The notes: a model not told the origin generated them from the letters alone. Shown: positions 9,653 to 21,461, counted from the stretch's first letter. The stretch is DNA of 64,000 nucleotides from Garcia nutans (GCA_947685225.1 CANTUV010000053.1:10959501-11023500); one strand, 5' to 3'. Made by a program: numbers and translations.

Positions 9653-9956
9653 ATCATTTTTTTTTCAAAAATATTTTTTTTATCAACCGCGATCATTCGC
9701 AGTTTGGGGCCGGCGGACTAATAAATCATTTGTTGGCCTTTTAGAGCAACGCGAGTAATATCGCCAATATGGTGTCGCTTGGCTCGTTTGCCCGAATCAG
9801 TCTCTCTCTGCAGCAGATTTGAGAGCGTTGGTGCGTGGGCGAGCTTTGGATGGCATCGTAGGAATAGGGACGAATGAGAAAGAGAATAGGCAAGGGCCAT
9901 TCTCAGCGATGCAGTGAGAGGGAGAGAATAAATTAAATTTTCTGGCAGCGCATGAC

Positions 9957-10075
9957 GGGAGGGTCATACCAGCACTAACGCACCGTATCCCATCAGAACC
10001 CCGAAGTTAAACTTGCTTAGGCGAGAGTAGTACTGAGATGGGAGACCTCTTGGGAAGTCCTCGTGTTGCACCCCT
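9957..10075 (+). rRNA. 5S rRNA: 5S rRNA gene, copy 24 (119 nt)
   Basis: A8 is deleted; also T4A, C6G, G31T, T45C, G58T, G64A, T88A. The A8 deletion, T45C, G58T and G64A are shared with the copy at 17202, showing common descent. Confidence 0.88.
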
Positions 10076-10381
10076 ATCATTTTTCTTTTTTCGAAAATAT
10101 TTTTTTTATCAACCACGATCCTTCGCAGTTTGGGGCCGGCGGACTAATAAATCATTTGTTGGCATTTTAGAGCAACGCGAGTAATATCGCCGATATGGAG
10201 TCGCTTGGCTCGTTTGCCCGAATCAGTCTCTCTCTGCAGGATATTTGAGAGCGTTGTTGTGTGGGCGAGCTTAGGATGGCATCGTAGGAAGAGGGACGAA
10301 TGAGAAAGAGAATAGGCAAGGGCCATTCTAAGCGAAGCAGTGAGAGGGAGAGAATAAATTTAATTTCATGCAGCGCATTAC

Positions 10382-10501
10382 TGGTGCGATCATACCAGCA
10401 CTAATGCACCGGATCCCATCAGAACTCCGAAGTTAAATGTGCTTGGGCGAGAGTAGTACTGAGATGGGTGACCTCTTGGGAAGTCCTCGTGTTGCTCCCT
10501 T
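10382..10501 (+). rRNA. 5S rRNA: 5S rRNA gene, copy 25
   Basis: 120 nt; G1T, C24T, C57T, A115T, C119T. T-start class; the upstream box is AATAAATTTAAT. Confidence 0.95.
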
Positions 10502-10809
10502 ATCATTTTTCTTTTTTCAAAAATATTTTTTTTTATGAACCACTATCCTTCGCAGTTTGGGGCCGGCGGACTAATAAATCATTTGTTGGCCTTTTAGAGC
10601 AACGCGAGTAATATCGCCGATATGGCGTCGCTTAGCTCGTTTGCCCGAATCAGTATCTTTCTGCAGCATATTTGAGAGCGGTGGTGCTTGGGCGAGCTTA
10701 GGATGGCATCGTAGGAAGAGGGACGAATGAGAAAGAGAATAGGCAAGGGCCATTCTCAGCGAAGCAGTGGGAGGGAGAGAATAAATTAAATTTTCTGGCA
10801 GCGCATGAC

Positions 10810-10929
10810 GGGTACGATCATACAAGCACTAACGCACCGGATAACATCAGAACTCCGAAGACAAACGTGCTTGGGCGAGAGTAGTACTGAGATGGGTAAC
10901 CTCTTGGGAAGTCCTTGTGTTGCACACCT
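10810..10929 (+). rRNA. 5S rRNA: 5S rRNA gene, copy 26
   Basis: 120 nt; G5A, C15A, C34A, C35A, T52A, T53C, G89A, C107T, C117A. Changed in both stem strands and in boxes A and C. Confidence 0.92.
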
Positions 10930-11236
10930 ATCATTTTTCTTTTTTCAAAAATATTTTTTTTATCAACCACGATCATTTGCAGTTTTGGGCCTGCGGAATA
11001 ATAAATCATTTGTTGGCCTTTTAGAGCTACGCGAGTAATATTGCCGATATGGCGTCGCTTGCCTCGTTTGCCCGAATCAGTATCTTTCTGCAGCAGATTT
11101 AAGAGCGGTGGTGCTTGGGCGAGCTTAGGATGGCATCGTAGGAAGACGGACGAATGAGAAAGAGAATAGGCAAGCGCCATTTTCAGTGAAGCAGTGAGGG
11201 GGAGAGAATAAATTAAATTTTCTGGCAGCGCATGAC

Positions 11237-11356
11237 GGGTGCGATTATACCAGCACTAACGCACCGGATCCCATCAGAACTTCGAAGTTAAACGTGCTTG
11301 TGCGAGAGTAGTACTGAGATGGGTGACCTCTTGGGAAGTCCTCGTGTTGCACCCCT
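11237..11356 (+). rRNA. 5S rRNA: 5S rRNA gene, copy 27
   Basis: 120 nt; C10T, C46T, G65T. Confidence 0.96.
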
Positions 11357-11662
11357 ATCATTTTGTTTTTCAAAAATATTTTTTTTTATCAACCGCGATC
11401 TTTCGCAGTTTGGGGCCGGCGGACTAATAAATCATTTGTTGGCCTTTTAGAGCAACGCGAGTAATATCGCCAATATGGCGTCGCTTGGCTCGTTTGCCCG
11501 AATCAGTCTCTCTCTGCAGCAGATTTGAGAGCATTGGTGCGTGGGCGAGCTTTGGATGGCATCGTAGGAATAGGGACGAATGAGAAAGAGAATAGGCAAG
11601 GGCCATTCTCAGCGAAGCAGTGAGAGGGAGAGAATAAATTAAATTTTCTGGCAGCGCATGAC

Positions 11663-11782
11663 GGGTGCGATCATACCAGCACTAACGCACCGGATCACAT
11701 CAGAACTCTGAAGTTAAACGTGCTTGGGCGAGAGTTGTACTGAGATGGGTGACCTATTGGGAAGTCCTTGTGTTGCACCCCT
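11663..11782 (+). rRNA. 5S rRNA: 5S rRNA gene, copy 28
   Basis: 120 nt; C35A, C47T, A74T, C94A, C107T. First unit of the three-unit repeat; counterpart at 12940. Confidence 0.96.
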
Positions 11783-12086
11783 ATCATTTTTCTTTTTTCG
11801 AAAATTTTTTTTATCAACCACGATCATTTGCAGTGTGGGGCCGGCGGACTAATAAATCATTTGTTGGCCTTTTAGAGCAACGCGAGTAATATCGCCGATA
11901 TGGCGTCGCTTAGCTCATTTGCCCGAATCAGTATCTTTCTGCAGCAGATTTGAGAGCGGTGGTGCTTGGGCGAGCTTAGGATGGCATCGTAGGAAGAGGG
12001 ACGAATGAGAAAGAGAATAGGCAAGGGCCATTCTCAGCGAAGCAGTGAGAGGGAGAGAATAAATTAAATTTCATGCAGCGCATTAC

Positions 12087-12206
12087 TGGTGCGATCATAC
12101 CAGCACTAACGCACCGGATCACATCAGAACTCTGAAGTTAAACGTGCTTGGGCGAGAGTAGTACTGAGATGGGTGTCCTATTGGGAAGTCCTTGTGTTGC
12201 ACCCCT
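12087..12206 (+). rRNA. 5S rRNA: 5S rRNA gene, copy 29
   Basis: 120 nt; G1T, C35A, C47T, A90T, C94A, C107T. Counterparts at 13364 and 33835. Confidence 0.95.
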
Positions 12207-12513
12207 ATCATTTTTCTTTTTTCAAAAATATTTTTTTTATCAACCACGATCATTTGCAGTTTTGGGCCTGCGGAATAATAAATCATTTGTTGGCCTTTTA
12301 GAGCAACGCAAGTAATATCGCCGATATGGCGTCGCTTGACTCGTTTGCCCGAACCAGTCACTATCTGCAGCAGATTTGAGAGCGTTGGTGCGTGGGCGAG
12401 CTTTGGATGGCATCGTAGGAAGAGGGACGAATGAGAAAGAGAATAGGCAAGGGCAATTCTCAGCGAAGCAGTGAGAGGGAGAGAATAAATTAAATTTTCT
12501 GGTAGCACATGAC

Positions 12514-12633
12514 GGGAGCGATCATACCAGCACTAACGCACCGAATCCAATCAGAACTCCGAAGTTAAACGTGCTTGGGCGAGAGTAGTACTGTGATGGG
12601 TGACCTTTTGGGAAGTCCTCGTGTTGCACCCCT
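12514..12633 (+). rRNA. 5S rRNA: 5S rRNA gene, copy 30
   Basis: 120 nt; T4A, G31A, C36A, A81T, C94T. GT at -12. Counterpart at 13791. Confidence 0.95.
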
Positions 12634-12939
12634 ATCATTTTTCTTTTTTCGAAAATATTTTTTTTATCAACAACGATCCTTCGCAGTTTGGGGCCGGCGG
12701 ACTAATAAATCATTTGTTGGCCTTTTAGAGCAACGCGAGTAATATCGCCGATATGGCGTTGCTTGGCTCGTTTGCCCGAATCAGTCTCTCTCTGCAGCAT
12801 ATTTGGGAGCGTTGTTGTGTGGGCGAGCTTAGGATGGCATCGTAGGAAGAGGGACGAATGAGAAAGAGAATAGGCAAGGGCCATTCTCAGCGAAGCAGTG
12901 AGAGGGAGAGAATAAATTAAATTTCATGCAGCGCATTAC

Positions 12940-13059
12940 TGGTGCGATCATACCAGCACTAACGCACCGGATCACATCAGAACTCTGAAGATAAACGTGC
13001 TTGGGCGAGAGTAGTACTGAGATGGGTGACCTATTGGGAAGTCCTTGTGTTGCACCTCT
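12940..13059 (+). rRNA. 5S rRNA: 5S rRNA gene, copy 31
   Basis: 120 nt; G1T, C35A, C47T, T52A, C94A, C107T, C118T. The spacer has GAAAATTTTTTT without the usual ATA step, as after 11663. Confidence 0.95.
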
Positions 13060-13363
13060 ATCATTTTTCTTTTTTCGAAAATTTTTTTTATCAACCACGA
13101 TCATTTGCAGTGTGGGGCCGGCGGACTAATAAATCATTTGTTGGCCTTTTAGAGCAACGCGAGTAATATCGCCGATATGGCGTCGCTTAGCTTGTTTGCC
13201 CGAATCAGTATCTTTCTGCAGCAGATTTGAGAGCGGTGGTGCTTGGGCGAGCTTAGGATGGCATCGTAGGAAGAGGGACGAATGAGAAAGAGAATAGGCA
13301 AGGGCCATTCTCAGCGAAGCAGTGAGAGGGAGAGAATAAATTAAATTTCATGCAGCGCATTAC

Positions 13364-13483
13364 TGGTACGATCATACCAGCACTAACGCACCGGATCACA
13401 TCAGAACTCTGAAGTTAAACGTGCTTGGGCGAGAGTAGTACTGAGATGGGTGTCCTATTGGGAAGTCCTTGTGTTGCACCCCT
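13364..13483 (+). rRNA. 5S rRNA: 5S rRNA gene, copy 32
   Basis: 120 nt; G1T, G5A, C35A, C47T, A90T, C94A, C107T. Confidence 0.95.
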
Positions 13484-13790
13484 ATCATTTTTCTATTTTC
13501 AAAAATATTTTTTTTATCAACCACGATCATTTGCAGTTTTGGGCCTGCGGAATAATAAATCATTTGTTGGCCTTTTAGAGCAACGCAAGTAATATCGCCG
13601 ATATGGCGTCGCTTGGCTCGTTTGCCCGAACCAGTCACTATCTGCAGCAGATTTGAGAGCGTTGGTGCGTGGGCGAGCTTTGGATGGTATCGTAGGAAGA
13701 GGGACGAATGAGAAAGAGAATAGGCAAGGGCAATTCTCAGCGAAGCAGTGAGAGGGAGAGAATAAATTAAATTTTCTGGTAGCACATGAC

Positions 13791-13910
13791 GGGTGCGATC
13801 ATACCAGCACTAACGCACCGAATCCAATCAGAACTCCGAAGTTAAACGTGCTTGGGCGAGAGTAGTACTGTGATGGGTGACCTTTTGGGAAGTCCTCGTG
13901 TTACACCCCT
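13791..13910 (+). rRNA. 5S rRNA: 5S rRNA gene, copy 33
   Basis: 120 nt; G31A, C36A, A81T, C94T, G113A. G113A opposes C6 in helix I. GT at -12. Confidence 0.95.
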
Positions 13911-14217
13911 ATCATTTTTCTTTTTTCGAAAATATTTTTTTTATCAACAACGATCCTTCGCAGTTTGGGGCCGGCGGACTAATAAATCATTTGTTGGCCT
14001 TTTAGAGCAACGCGAGTAATATCGCCGATATGGCGTCGCTTGGCTCATTTGCCCGAATCAGTCTCTCTCTGCAGCATATTTGGGAGCGTTGTTGTGTGGG
14101 CGAGCTTAGGATGGCATCGTAGGAAGAAGGACGAATGAGAAAGAGAATAGGCAAGGGCCATTCTCAACGAAGCAGTGAGAGGGAGAGAATAAATTAAATT
14201 TTCTGGCAGCGCATTAC

Positions 14218-14337
14218 GGGTGCTATCATACCAGCACTAACGCACCGGATCCCATCAGAACTCTGAAGTTAAATGTGCTTGGACGAGAGTAGGACTGAAA
14301 TGGGTGACCTCTAGGGAAGTCCTCGTGTTGCTCCCCT
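14218..14337 (+). rRNA. 5S rRNA: 5S rRNA gene, copy 34
   Basis: 120 nt; G7T, C47T, C57T, G66A, T76G, G82A, T96A, A115T. Shares most of these with 16775. Confidence 0.93.
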
Positions 14338-14645
14338 ATCATTTTTCTTTTTTCGAAAATATTTTTTTTTATCAACCACGATCCTTCGCGGTTTGGGGCC
14401 GGCGGACTAATAAATCATTTGTTGGTCTTTTAGAGCAACGCGAGTAAAATCGCCGATATGGCGTCGCTTGGCTCGTTTGCCCGAATCAGTTTCTCTCTGC
14501 AGCAGATTTGAGAGCGTTGGTGCGTGTGCGAGCTTTGGATGGCATCGTAGGAAGAGGGACGAATGAGAAAGAGAATAGGCAAGGGCCATTCTCAGCGAAG
14601 CAGTGAGAGGGAGAGAATAAATTAAATTTTCTGGCAGCGCATGAC

Positions 14646-14765
14646 GGGTGCGATCATACCAGCACTAACGTACCGTATCCCATCAGAACTCCGAAAATAA
14701 ATGTGCTTCGGCGAGAGTAGTACTGAGATGGGTGACCTCTTGGGAAGTCCTCGTGTTGCACCCCT
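14646..14765 (+). rRNA. 5S rRNA: 5S rRNA gene, copy 35
   Basis: 120 nt; C26T, G31T, G51A, T52A, C57T, G64C. Box A is strongly altered. Confidence 0.94.
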
Positions 14766-15072
14766 ATCATTTTTCTTTTTTCGAAAATATTTTTTTTATC
14801 AACAACGATCCTTCGCAGTTTGGGGCCGGCGGACTAATAAATCATTTGTTGGCCTTTTAGAGCAACGCGAGTAATATTGCCGATATGGCGTCGCTTGGCT
14901 CGTTTGCCCGAATCAGTCTCTCTCTGCAGCATATATGGGAGCGTTGTTGTGTGGGCGAGCTTAGGATGGCATCGTAGGAAGAGGGACGAATGAGAAAGAG
15001 AATAGGCAAGGGCCATTCTCAGCGAAGCAGTGAGAGGGAGAGAATAAATTAAATTTTCTGGCAGCGCATTAC

Positions 15073-15192
15073 GGGTGCGATCATACCAGCACTAACGCAC
15101 CGGATCCCATCAGAACTCCGAAGTCAAACGTGCTTGGGCGAGAGTAGTACTGAGATGGGTGACCTCTTGGGAAGTCCTTGTGTTGCACACCT
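15073..15192 (+). rRNA. 5S rRNA: 5S rRNA gene, copy 36
   Basis: 120 nt; T53C, C107T, C117A. This common three-change haplotype recurs at 17628. Confidence 0.96.
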
Positions 15193-15499
15193 ATCATTTT
15201 TCTTTTTTCGAAAATATTTTTTTTATCAACCACGATCATTTGCAGTTTTGGGCCTGTGGAATAATAAATCATTTGTTGGCCTTTTAGAGCAACGCGAGTA
15301 ATATCGCCGATATGTCGTCGCTTAGCACGTTTGCCCGAATCAGTATCTTTTTGCAGCAGATTTGAGAGCGGTGGTGCTTGGGCGAGCTTTGGATGGCATC
15401 ATAGGAAGACGGACGAATGAGAAAGAGAATAGGCAAGCGCCATTCTCAGCGAAGCAGTGAGAGGGAGAGAATAAATTAAATTTTCTTGCAGCACATGAC

Positions 15500-15619
15500 G
15501 GGTGCGATCATACTAGCACTAACGCACCGGATCCCATCAGAACTCCGAAGTTAAACGTGCTTGGGGGAAAGTAGTACTGAGATGGGTGACCTCTCGTGAA
15601 GTCCTCGTGTTGCTCCCCA
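15500..15619 (+). rRNA. 5S rRNA: 5S rRNA gene, copy 37
   Basis: 120 nt; C15T, C67G, G70A, T96C, G98T, A115T, T120A. The intermediate element is changed twice. Confidence 0.93.
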
Positions 15620-15924
15620 ATCATTTTTTTTTTCGAAAATATTTTTTTTATCAACCACGATCCTTCGCAGTTTTGGGCCGGCGGACTAATAAATCATTTG
15701 TTGGCCTTTTAGAGCAACGCTAGTAATATCACCGATATGGCGTCGCTTGGCTCGTTTGCCCGAATCAGTATCTTTCTGCAGCAGATTTGAGAGCGGTGGT
15801 ACCTGGGCGAGCTTAGGATGGCATCGTAGGAATACGGACGAATAAGAAAGAGAATAGGCAAGCGCCATTCTCAGTGAAGCAGTGAGAGGGAGAGAATAAA
15901 TTAAATTTTCCGGCAGCGCATTAC

Positions 15925-16044
15925 GGGAGCGATCATACCACCACTAACGCACCGCATCCCATCAGAACACCGAAGTTAAAAGTGCTTGGGCGAGAGTAGT
16001 ACTGAGATGGGTGACCTCTTGGGAAGTCCTCGTGTTTCACCCCT
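15925..16044 (+). rRNA. 5S rRNA: 5S rRNA gene, copy 38
   Basis: 120 nt; T4A, G17C, G31C, T45A, C57A, G113T. Two helix I pairs are lost. Confidence 0.93.
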
Positions 16045-16347
16045 ATCATTTTTTTTTCAAAAATATTTTTTTATCAACCGCGATCTTTCGCAGTTTGGGG
16101 CCGGCGGACTAATAAATCATTTGTTGGCCTTTTAGAGCAACGCGAGTAATATCGCCGATATGGCATCGCTTAGCTCGTTTGCCCGAATCAGTCTCTCTCT
16201 GCAGCAGATTTGAGAGCGTTGGTGCGTGGGCGAGCTTTGGATGGCATCGTAGGAAGAGGGACGAATGAGAAAGAGAATAGGCAAGGGCCATTCTCAGCGA
16301 AGCAGTGAGAGGGAGAGAATAAATTAAATTTTCTGGTAGCAAATGAC

Positions 16348-16467
16348 GGGTGCGATCATACTAGCACTAACGCACCGAATCCCATCAGAACTCCGAAGTT
16401 AAACGTGCTTGGGTGAGAGTAGCACTGTGATGGGTGACCTTTTGGGAAGTCCTCGTGTTGCACCCCT
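16348..16467 (+). rRNA. 5S rRNA: 5S rRNA gene, copy 39
   Basis: 120 nt; C15T, G31A, C67T, T76C, A81T, C94T. GT at -12; the preceding unit is short (423 nt). Confidence 0.94.
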
Positions 16468-16774
16468 ATCATTTTTCTTTTTTCGAAAATATTTTTTTTA
16501 TCAACAACGATCCTTCGCAGTTTGGGGCCGGCGGACTAATAAATCATTTGTTGGCCTTTTCGAGCAACGCGAGTAATATCGCCGATATGGCGTCGCTTGG
16601 CTCGTTTGCCCGAATCAGTCTCTCTCTGCAGCATATTTAGGAGCGTTGTTGTGTGGGCGAGCTTAGGATGGCATCGTAGGAAGAGGGACGAATGAGAAAG
16701 AGAATAGGCAAGGGCCATTCTCAGCGAAGCAGTGAGAGGGAGAGAATAAATTAAATTTTCTGGCAGCGCATTAC

Positions 16775-16894
16775 GGGTGCTATCATACCAGCACTAACGC
16801 ACGGGATCCCATCAGAACTCTGAAGTTAAATGTGCTTGGGCGAGAGTAGGACTGAAATGGGTGACCTCTAGGGAAGTCCTCGTGTTGCTCCCCT
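16775..16894 (+). rRNA. 5S rRNA: 5S rRNA gene, copy 40
   Basis: 120 nt; G7T, C29G, C47T, C57T, T76G, G82A, T96A, A115T. Sister of 14218. Confidence 0.93.
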
Positions 16895-17201
16895 ATCATT
16901 TTTCTTTTTTCGAAAATATTTTTTTTATCAACCGCGATCTTTCGCAGTTTGGGGCCGGCGGACTAATAAATCATTTGTTGGCCTTTTAGAGCAACGCGAG
17001 TAATATCGCCAATATGGCGTCGCTTGGCTCGTTTGCCCGAATCAGTCTCTCTCTGCAGCAGATTTGAGAGCGTTGGTGCGTGGGCGAGCTTTGGATGGCA
17101 TCGTAGGAATAGGGACGAATGAGAAAGAGAATAGGCAAGGGCCATTCTCAGCGATGCAGTGAGAGGGAGAGAATAAATTAAATTTTCTGGCAGCGCATGA
17201 C

Positions 17202-17320
17202 GGGTGCGTCATACCAGCACTAACGCACCGTATCCCATCAGAACCCCGAAGTTAAACTTGCTTAGGCGAGAGTAGTACTGAGATGGGTGACCTCTTGGGA
17301 AGTCCTCGTGTTGCACCCCT
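17202..17320 (+). rRNA. 5S rRNA: 5S rRNA gene, copy 41 (119 nt)
   Basis: A8 is deleted, with G31T, T45C, G58T and G64A. Sister of 9957 at an offset of 7245 nt. Confidence 0.9.
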
Positions 17321-17627
17321 ATCATTTTTCTTTTTTCGAAAATATTTTTTTTATCAACCACGATCCTTCGCAGTTTGGGGCCGGCGGACTAATAAATCAT
17401 TTGTTGGCATTTTAGAGCAACGCGAGTAATATCGCCGATATGGAGTCGCTTGGCTCGTTTGCCCGAATCAGTCTCTCTCTGCAGGATATTTGAGAGCGTT
17501 GTTGTGTGGTCGAGCTTAGGATGGCATCGTAGGAAGAGGGACGAATGAGAAAGAGAATATGCAAGGGCCATTCTAAGCGAAGCAGTGAGAGGGAGAGAAT
17601 AAATTTAATTTTCTGGCAGCGCATTAC

Positions 17628-17747
17628 GGGTGCGATCATACCAGCACTAACGCACCGGATCCCATCAGAACTCCGAAGTCAAACGTGCTTGGGCGAGAGT
17701 AGTACTGAGATGGGTGACCTCTTGGGAAGTCCTTGTGTTGCACACCT
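17628..17747 (+). rRNA. 5S rRNA: 5S rRNA gene, copy 42
   Basis: 120 nt; T53C, C107T, C117A. Confidence 0.96.
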
Positions 17748-18053
17748 ATCATTTTTCTTTTTTCGAAAATATTTTTTTATCAACCACGATCATTTGCAGT
17801 TTTGGGCCTGCGGAATAATAAATCATTTGTTGGCCTTTTAGAGCAACGCGAGTAATATCGCCGATATGTCGTCGCTTAGCTCGTTTGCCCGAATCAGTAT
17901 CTTTCTGCAGCAGATTTGAGAGCGGTGGTGCTTGGGCGAGCTTAGGATGGCATCATAGGAAGACGGACGAATGAGAAAGAGAATAGGCAAGCGCCATTCT
18001 CAGCGAAGCAGTGAGAGGGAGAGAATAAATTAAATTTTCTGGCAGCTCATGAC

Positions 18054-18172
18054 GGGTGCGATCATACCAGCACTAACGCACCGGGTCCCATCAGAACTCC
18101 GAAGTTAAACGTGCTTGGGAGAGAGTAGTACTGAGATGGGTGACCTCTTTGGAAGTCCTCGTGTTGCACCCT
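18054..18172 (+). rRNA. 5S rRNA: 5S rRNA gene, copy 43 (119 nt)
   Basis: One C is missing from the 3' CCCC run; A32G, C67A, G97T. Confidence 0.92.
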
Positions 18173-18478
18173 ATCATTTTTTTTTTCAAAAATATTTTTT
18201 TTTATCAACCGCGATCTTTCGCAGTTTGGGGCCGGCGGACTAATAAATCATTTGTTGGACTTTTAGAGCAACGCGAGTAATATCGCCGATATGGCGTCGC
18301 TTGGCTCGTTTGCCCGAATCAGTTTCTCTCTGCAGCAGATTTGAGAGCGTTGGTGCGTGGCCGAGCTTTGGATGGAATCGTAGGAAGAGGGACGAATGAG
18401 AAAGAGAATAGGCAAGGGCCATTCTCAGCGAATCAGTGAGAGGGAGAGAATAAATTAAATTTTTTGGCAGCGCATGAC

Positions 18479-18598
18479 GGGTGCGATCATACCAGCACTA
18501 ACACACCGTATCCCATCAGAACTCCGAAGATAAACAAGCTTGGGCGAGAGTAGTACTGAGATGGGTGACCTCTTGGGAAGTCCTCGTGTTGCACCCCT
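18479..18598 (+). rRNA. 5S rRNA: 5S rRNA gene, copy 44
   Basis: 120 nt; G25A, G31T, T52A, G58A, T59A. Confidence 0.95.
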
Positions 18599-18904
18599 AT
18601 CATTTTTCTTTTTTCGTAAATATTTTTTTTTTCAACCACGATCCTTCGCAGTTTGGGGCCGGCGGACTAATAAATCATTTGTTGGCCTTTTAGAGCAACG
18701 CGAGTAATATCGCCGATATGGCGTCGCTTGGCTCGTTTGCCCGAATCAGTCTCTCTCTGCAAGATATTTGAGAGCGTTGTTGTGTGTGCGAGCTTAGGAT
18801 GGCATCGTAGGAAGAGGGACGAATGAGAAAAAAAATAGGCAAGGGCCATTCTCAGCAAAGCAGTGAGAGGGAGAGAATAAATTAAATTTCATGCAGCGCA
18901 TTAC

Positions 18905-19024
18905 TGGTGCTATCATACCAGCACTAACGCACCGGATCACATCAGAACTCTGAAGTTAAACGTGCTCGGGCGAGAGTAGTACTGAGATGGGTGACCTCTT
19001 GGGAAGTCCTTGTGTTGCACCCCT
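18905..19024 (+). rRNA. 5S rRNA: 5S rRNA gene, copy 45
   Basis: 120 nt; G1T, G7T, C35A, C47T, T63C, C107T. T-start class. Confidence 0.95.
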
Positions 19025-19331
19025 ATCATTTTTCTTTTTTCGAAAATATTTTTTTTATCAACCACGATCTTTTGCATTGTGGGGCCGGCGGACTAATAAA
19101 TCATTTGTTGGCCTTTTAGAGCAACGCGAGTAATATCGCCGATATGGCATCGCTTAGCTCGTTTGCCCGAATCAGTATCTTTCTGCAGCAGATTTGAGAG
19201 CGGTGGTTCTTGGGCGAGCTTAGGATGGCATCGTAGGAAGAGGGACGAATGAGAAAGAGAATAGGCAAGGGCCATTCTCAGCGAAGCAGTGAGAGGGAGA
19301 GAATAAATTAAATTTTCTGGCAGCGCATTAC

Positions 19332-19451
19332 GGGTGCGATCATACCAGCACTAACGCACCGGATCCCATCAGAACTCCGAAGTCAAACGTGCTTGGGCGA
19401 GAGTAGTACTGAGAAGGGTGACCTCTTGGGAAGTCCTTGTGTTGCACACCT
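19332..19451 (+). rRNA. 5S rRNA: 5S rRNA gene, copy 46
   Basis: 120 nt; T53C, T84A, C107T, C117A. Confidence 0.96.
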
Positions 19452-19758
19452 ATCATTTTTCTTTTTTCGAAAATATTTTTTTTATCAACCACGATCATTT
19501 GCAGTTTTGGGCCTGCGGAATAATAAATCATTTGTTGGCCTTTTAGAGCAACACAAGTAATATCGCCGATATGTCGTCGCTTAGCTCGTTTGCCCGAATC
19601 AGTATCTTTCTGCAGCAGATTTGAGAGCGGTGGTGCTTGGGCGAGCTTAGGATGGCATCATAGGAAGACAGACGAATGAGAAAGAGAATAGGCAAGCGCC
19701 ATTCTCAGCGAAGCAGTGAGAGGGAGAGAATAAATTAAATTTTCTGGCAGCGCATGAC

Positions 19759-19878
19759 GGGTGCGATCATACCAGCACTAACGCACCGGATCCCATCAGA
19801 ACTCCGAAGTTAAAAGTGCTTGGGCGAGAGTAGGACTGAGATGGGTGACCTCTTGGGAAGTCCTCGTGTTGCTCCCCT
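19759..19878 (+). rRNA. 5S rRNA: 5S rRNA gene, copy 47
   Basis: 120 nt; C57A, T76G, A115T. Confidence 0.96.
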
Positions 19879-20186
19879 ATCATTTTTCTTTTTTCGAAAA
19901 TATTTTTTTTTATCAACAACGATCCTTCGCGGTTTGGGGCCGGCGGACTAATAAATCATTTGTTGGCCTTTTAGAGCAACGCGAGAAAAATCGCCGATAT
20001 GGCGTCGCTTGGCTCGTTTGGCCAAATCAGTCTCTCTCTGCAGCATATTTGAGAGCGTTGTTGTGTGGGCGAGCTTAGGATGGCATCGTAGGAAGAGGGA
20101 CGAATGAGAAAGAGAATAGGCAAGGGCCACTCTCAGCGAAGCAGTGAGCGGGAGAGAATAAATTAAATTTTCTGGCAGCGCAATAC

Positions 20187-20306
20187 GGGTGCTATCATAC
20201 CAGCACTAACGCACCGGATTATATCAGAACTCCAAAGTTAAACGTGCTTGGGCAAGAGTAGTACTGAGATGGGTGACCTCTTGGGAAGTCCTCGTGTTTT
20301 ACCCCT
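20187..20306 (+). rRNA. 5S rRNA: 5S rRNA gene, copy 48
   Basis: 120 nt; G7T, C34T, C35A, C36T, G48A, G68A, G113T, C114T. The 3' stem strand reads GTTTTACCCC, losing two pairs. The unit is related to 49592 (offset 29405). Confidence 0.92.
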
Positions 20307-20610
20307 ATCATTTTTTTTTCAAAAATATTTTTTTCATCAACCGCGATCTTTTGCAGTTTGGGGCCGGCGGACTAATAAATCATTTGTTAGCCTTTTAGAG
20401 CAACGCGAGTAATATCGCCGATATGGCGTCGCTTGGCTCGTTTGCCCGAATCAGTCTCTCTCTGCAGCAGATTTGAGAGCGTTGGTGCATGGTCGAGCTT
20501 TGGATGGCATCGTAGGAAGAGGGACGAATGAGAAAGAGAATAGGCTAGGGCCATTCTCAGCGAAGCAGTGAGAGGGAGAGAATAAATTAAATTTTCTGGC
20601 AGCACATGAC

Positions 20611-20730
20611 GGGTGCGATCATACCAGCACTAACGCATCGGATCCCATCATAACTCTGAAGTTAAACGTGCTTGGGCGAGAGTAATACTGAGATTGGTGA
20701 CCTCTTGGGAAGTCCTCTTGTTGCACCCCT
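20611..20730 (+). rRNA. 5S rRNA: 5S rRNA gene, copy 49
   Basis: 120 nt; C28T, G41T, C47T, G75A, G85T, G108T. Unit related to 50016. Confidence 0.94.
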
Positions 20731-21037
20731 ATCATTTTTCTTTTTTCGAAAATATTTTTTTTATCAACAACGATCCTTCGCAGTTTGGGGCCGGCGGACT
20801 AATAAATCATTTGTTAGCCTTTTAGAGCAACGCGAGTAATATCCCCGATATGGCGTCGCTTGGCTCGTTTGGCCAAATCAGTCTCTCTCTGCAGCATATT
20901 TGAGAGCGTTGTTGTGTGGGCGAGCTTAGGATGGCATCGTAGGAAGAGGGACGAATGAGAAAGAGAATAGGCAAGGGCCACTCTCAGCGAAGTAGTGAGC
21001 GGGAGAGAATAAATTAAATTTTCTGGCAGCGCAATAC

Positions 21038-21157
21038 GGGTGCTATCATACCAGCACTAACGCACCGGATTCTATCATAACTCCGAAGTTAAACGTGCTT
21101 GGGCGAGAGTAGTACTGAGATGGGTGACCTCTTGGGAAGTCCTCGTGTTTTACCCCT
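21038..21157 (+). rRNA. 5S rRNA: 5S rRNA gene, copy 50
   Basis: 120 nt; G7T, C34T, C36T, G41T, G113T, C114T. Sister of copy 48, two units away. Confidence 0.93.
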
Positions 21158-21461
21158 ATCATTTTTTTTTCAAAAATATTTTTTTTATCAACCGCGATCT
21201 TTTGCAGTTTTGGGCCGGCGGACTAATAAATCATTTGTTAGCCTTTTAGAGCAACGCGAGTAATATCGCCGATATGGCGTCGCTTGGCTCGTTTGCCCGA
21301 ATCAGTCTCTCTCTGCAGCAGATTTGAGAGCGGTGGTGCTTGGGCGAGCTTAGAATGGCATCGTAGGAAGACGGACGAATGAGAAAGAGAATAGGCAAGC
21401 GCCATTCTCAGCGAAGCAGTGAGAGGGAGAGAATAAATTAAATTTTCTGGCAGCAAATGAT

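Larger units (their letters stand above)
11663..14217 (+). repeat. Three-unit higher-order repeat, two copies
   Basis: 11663-12939 and 12940-14217 align unit for unit. The first two genes of each copy share C94A, the second also A90T, and the third shares G31A, C36A, A81T and C94T. Related first and second units recur at 33410 and 33835. Confidence 0.8.
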
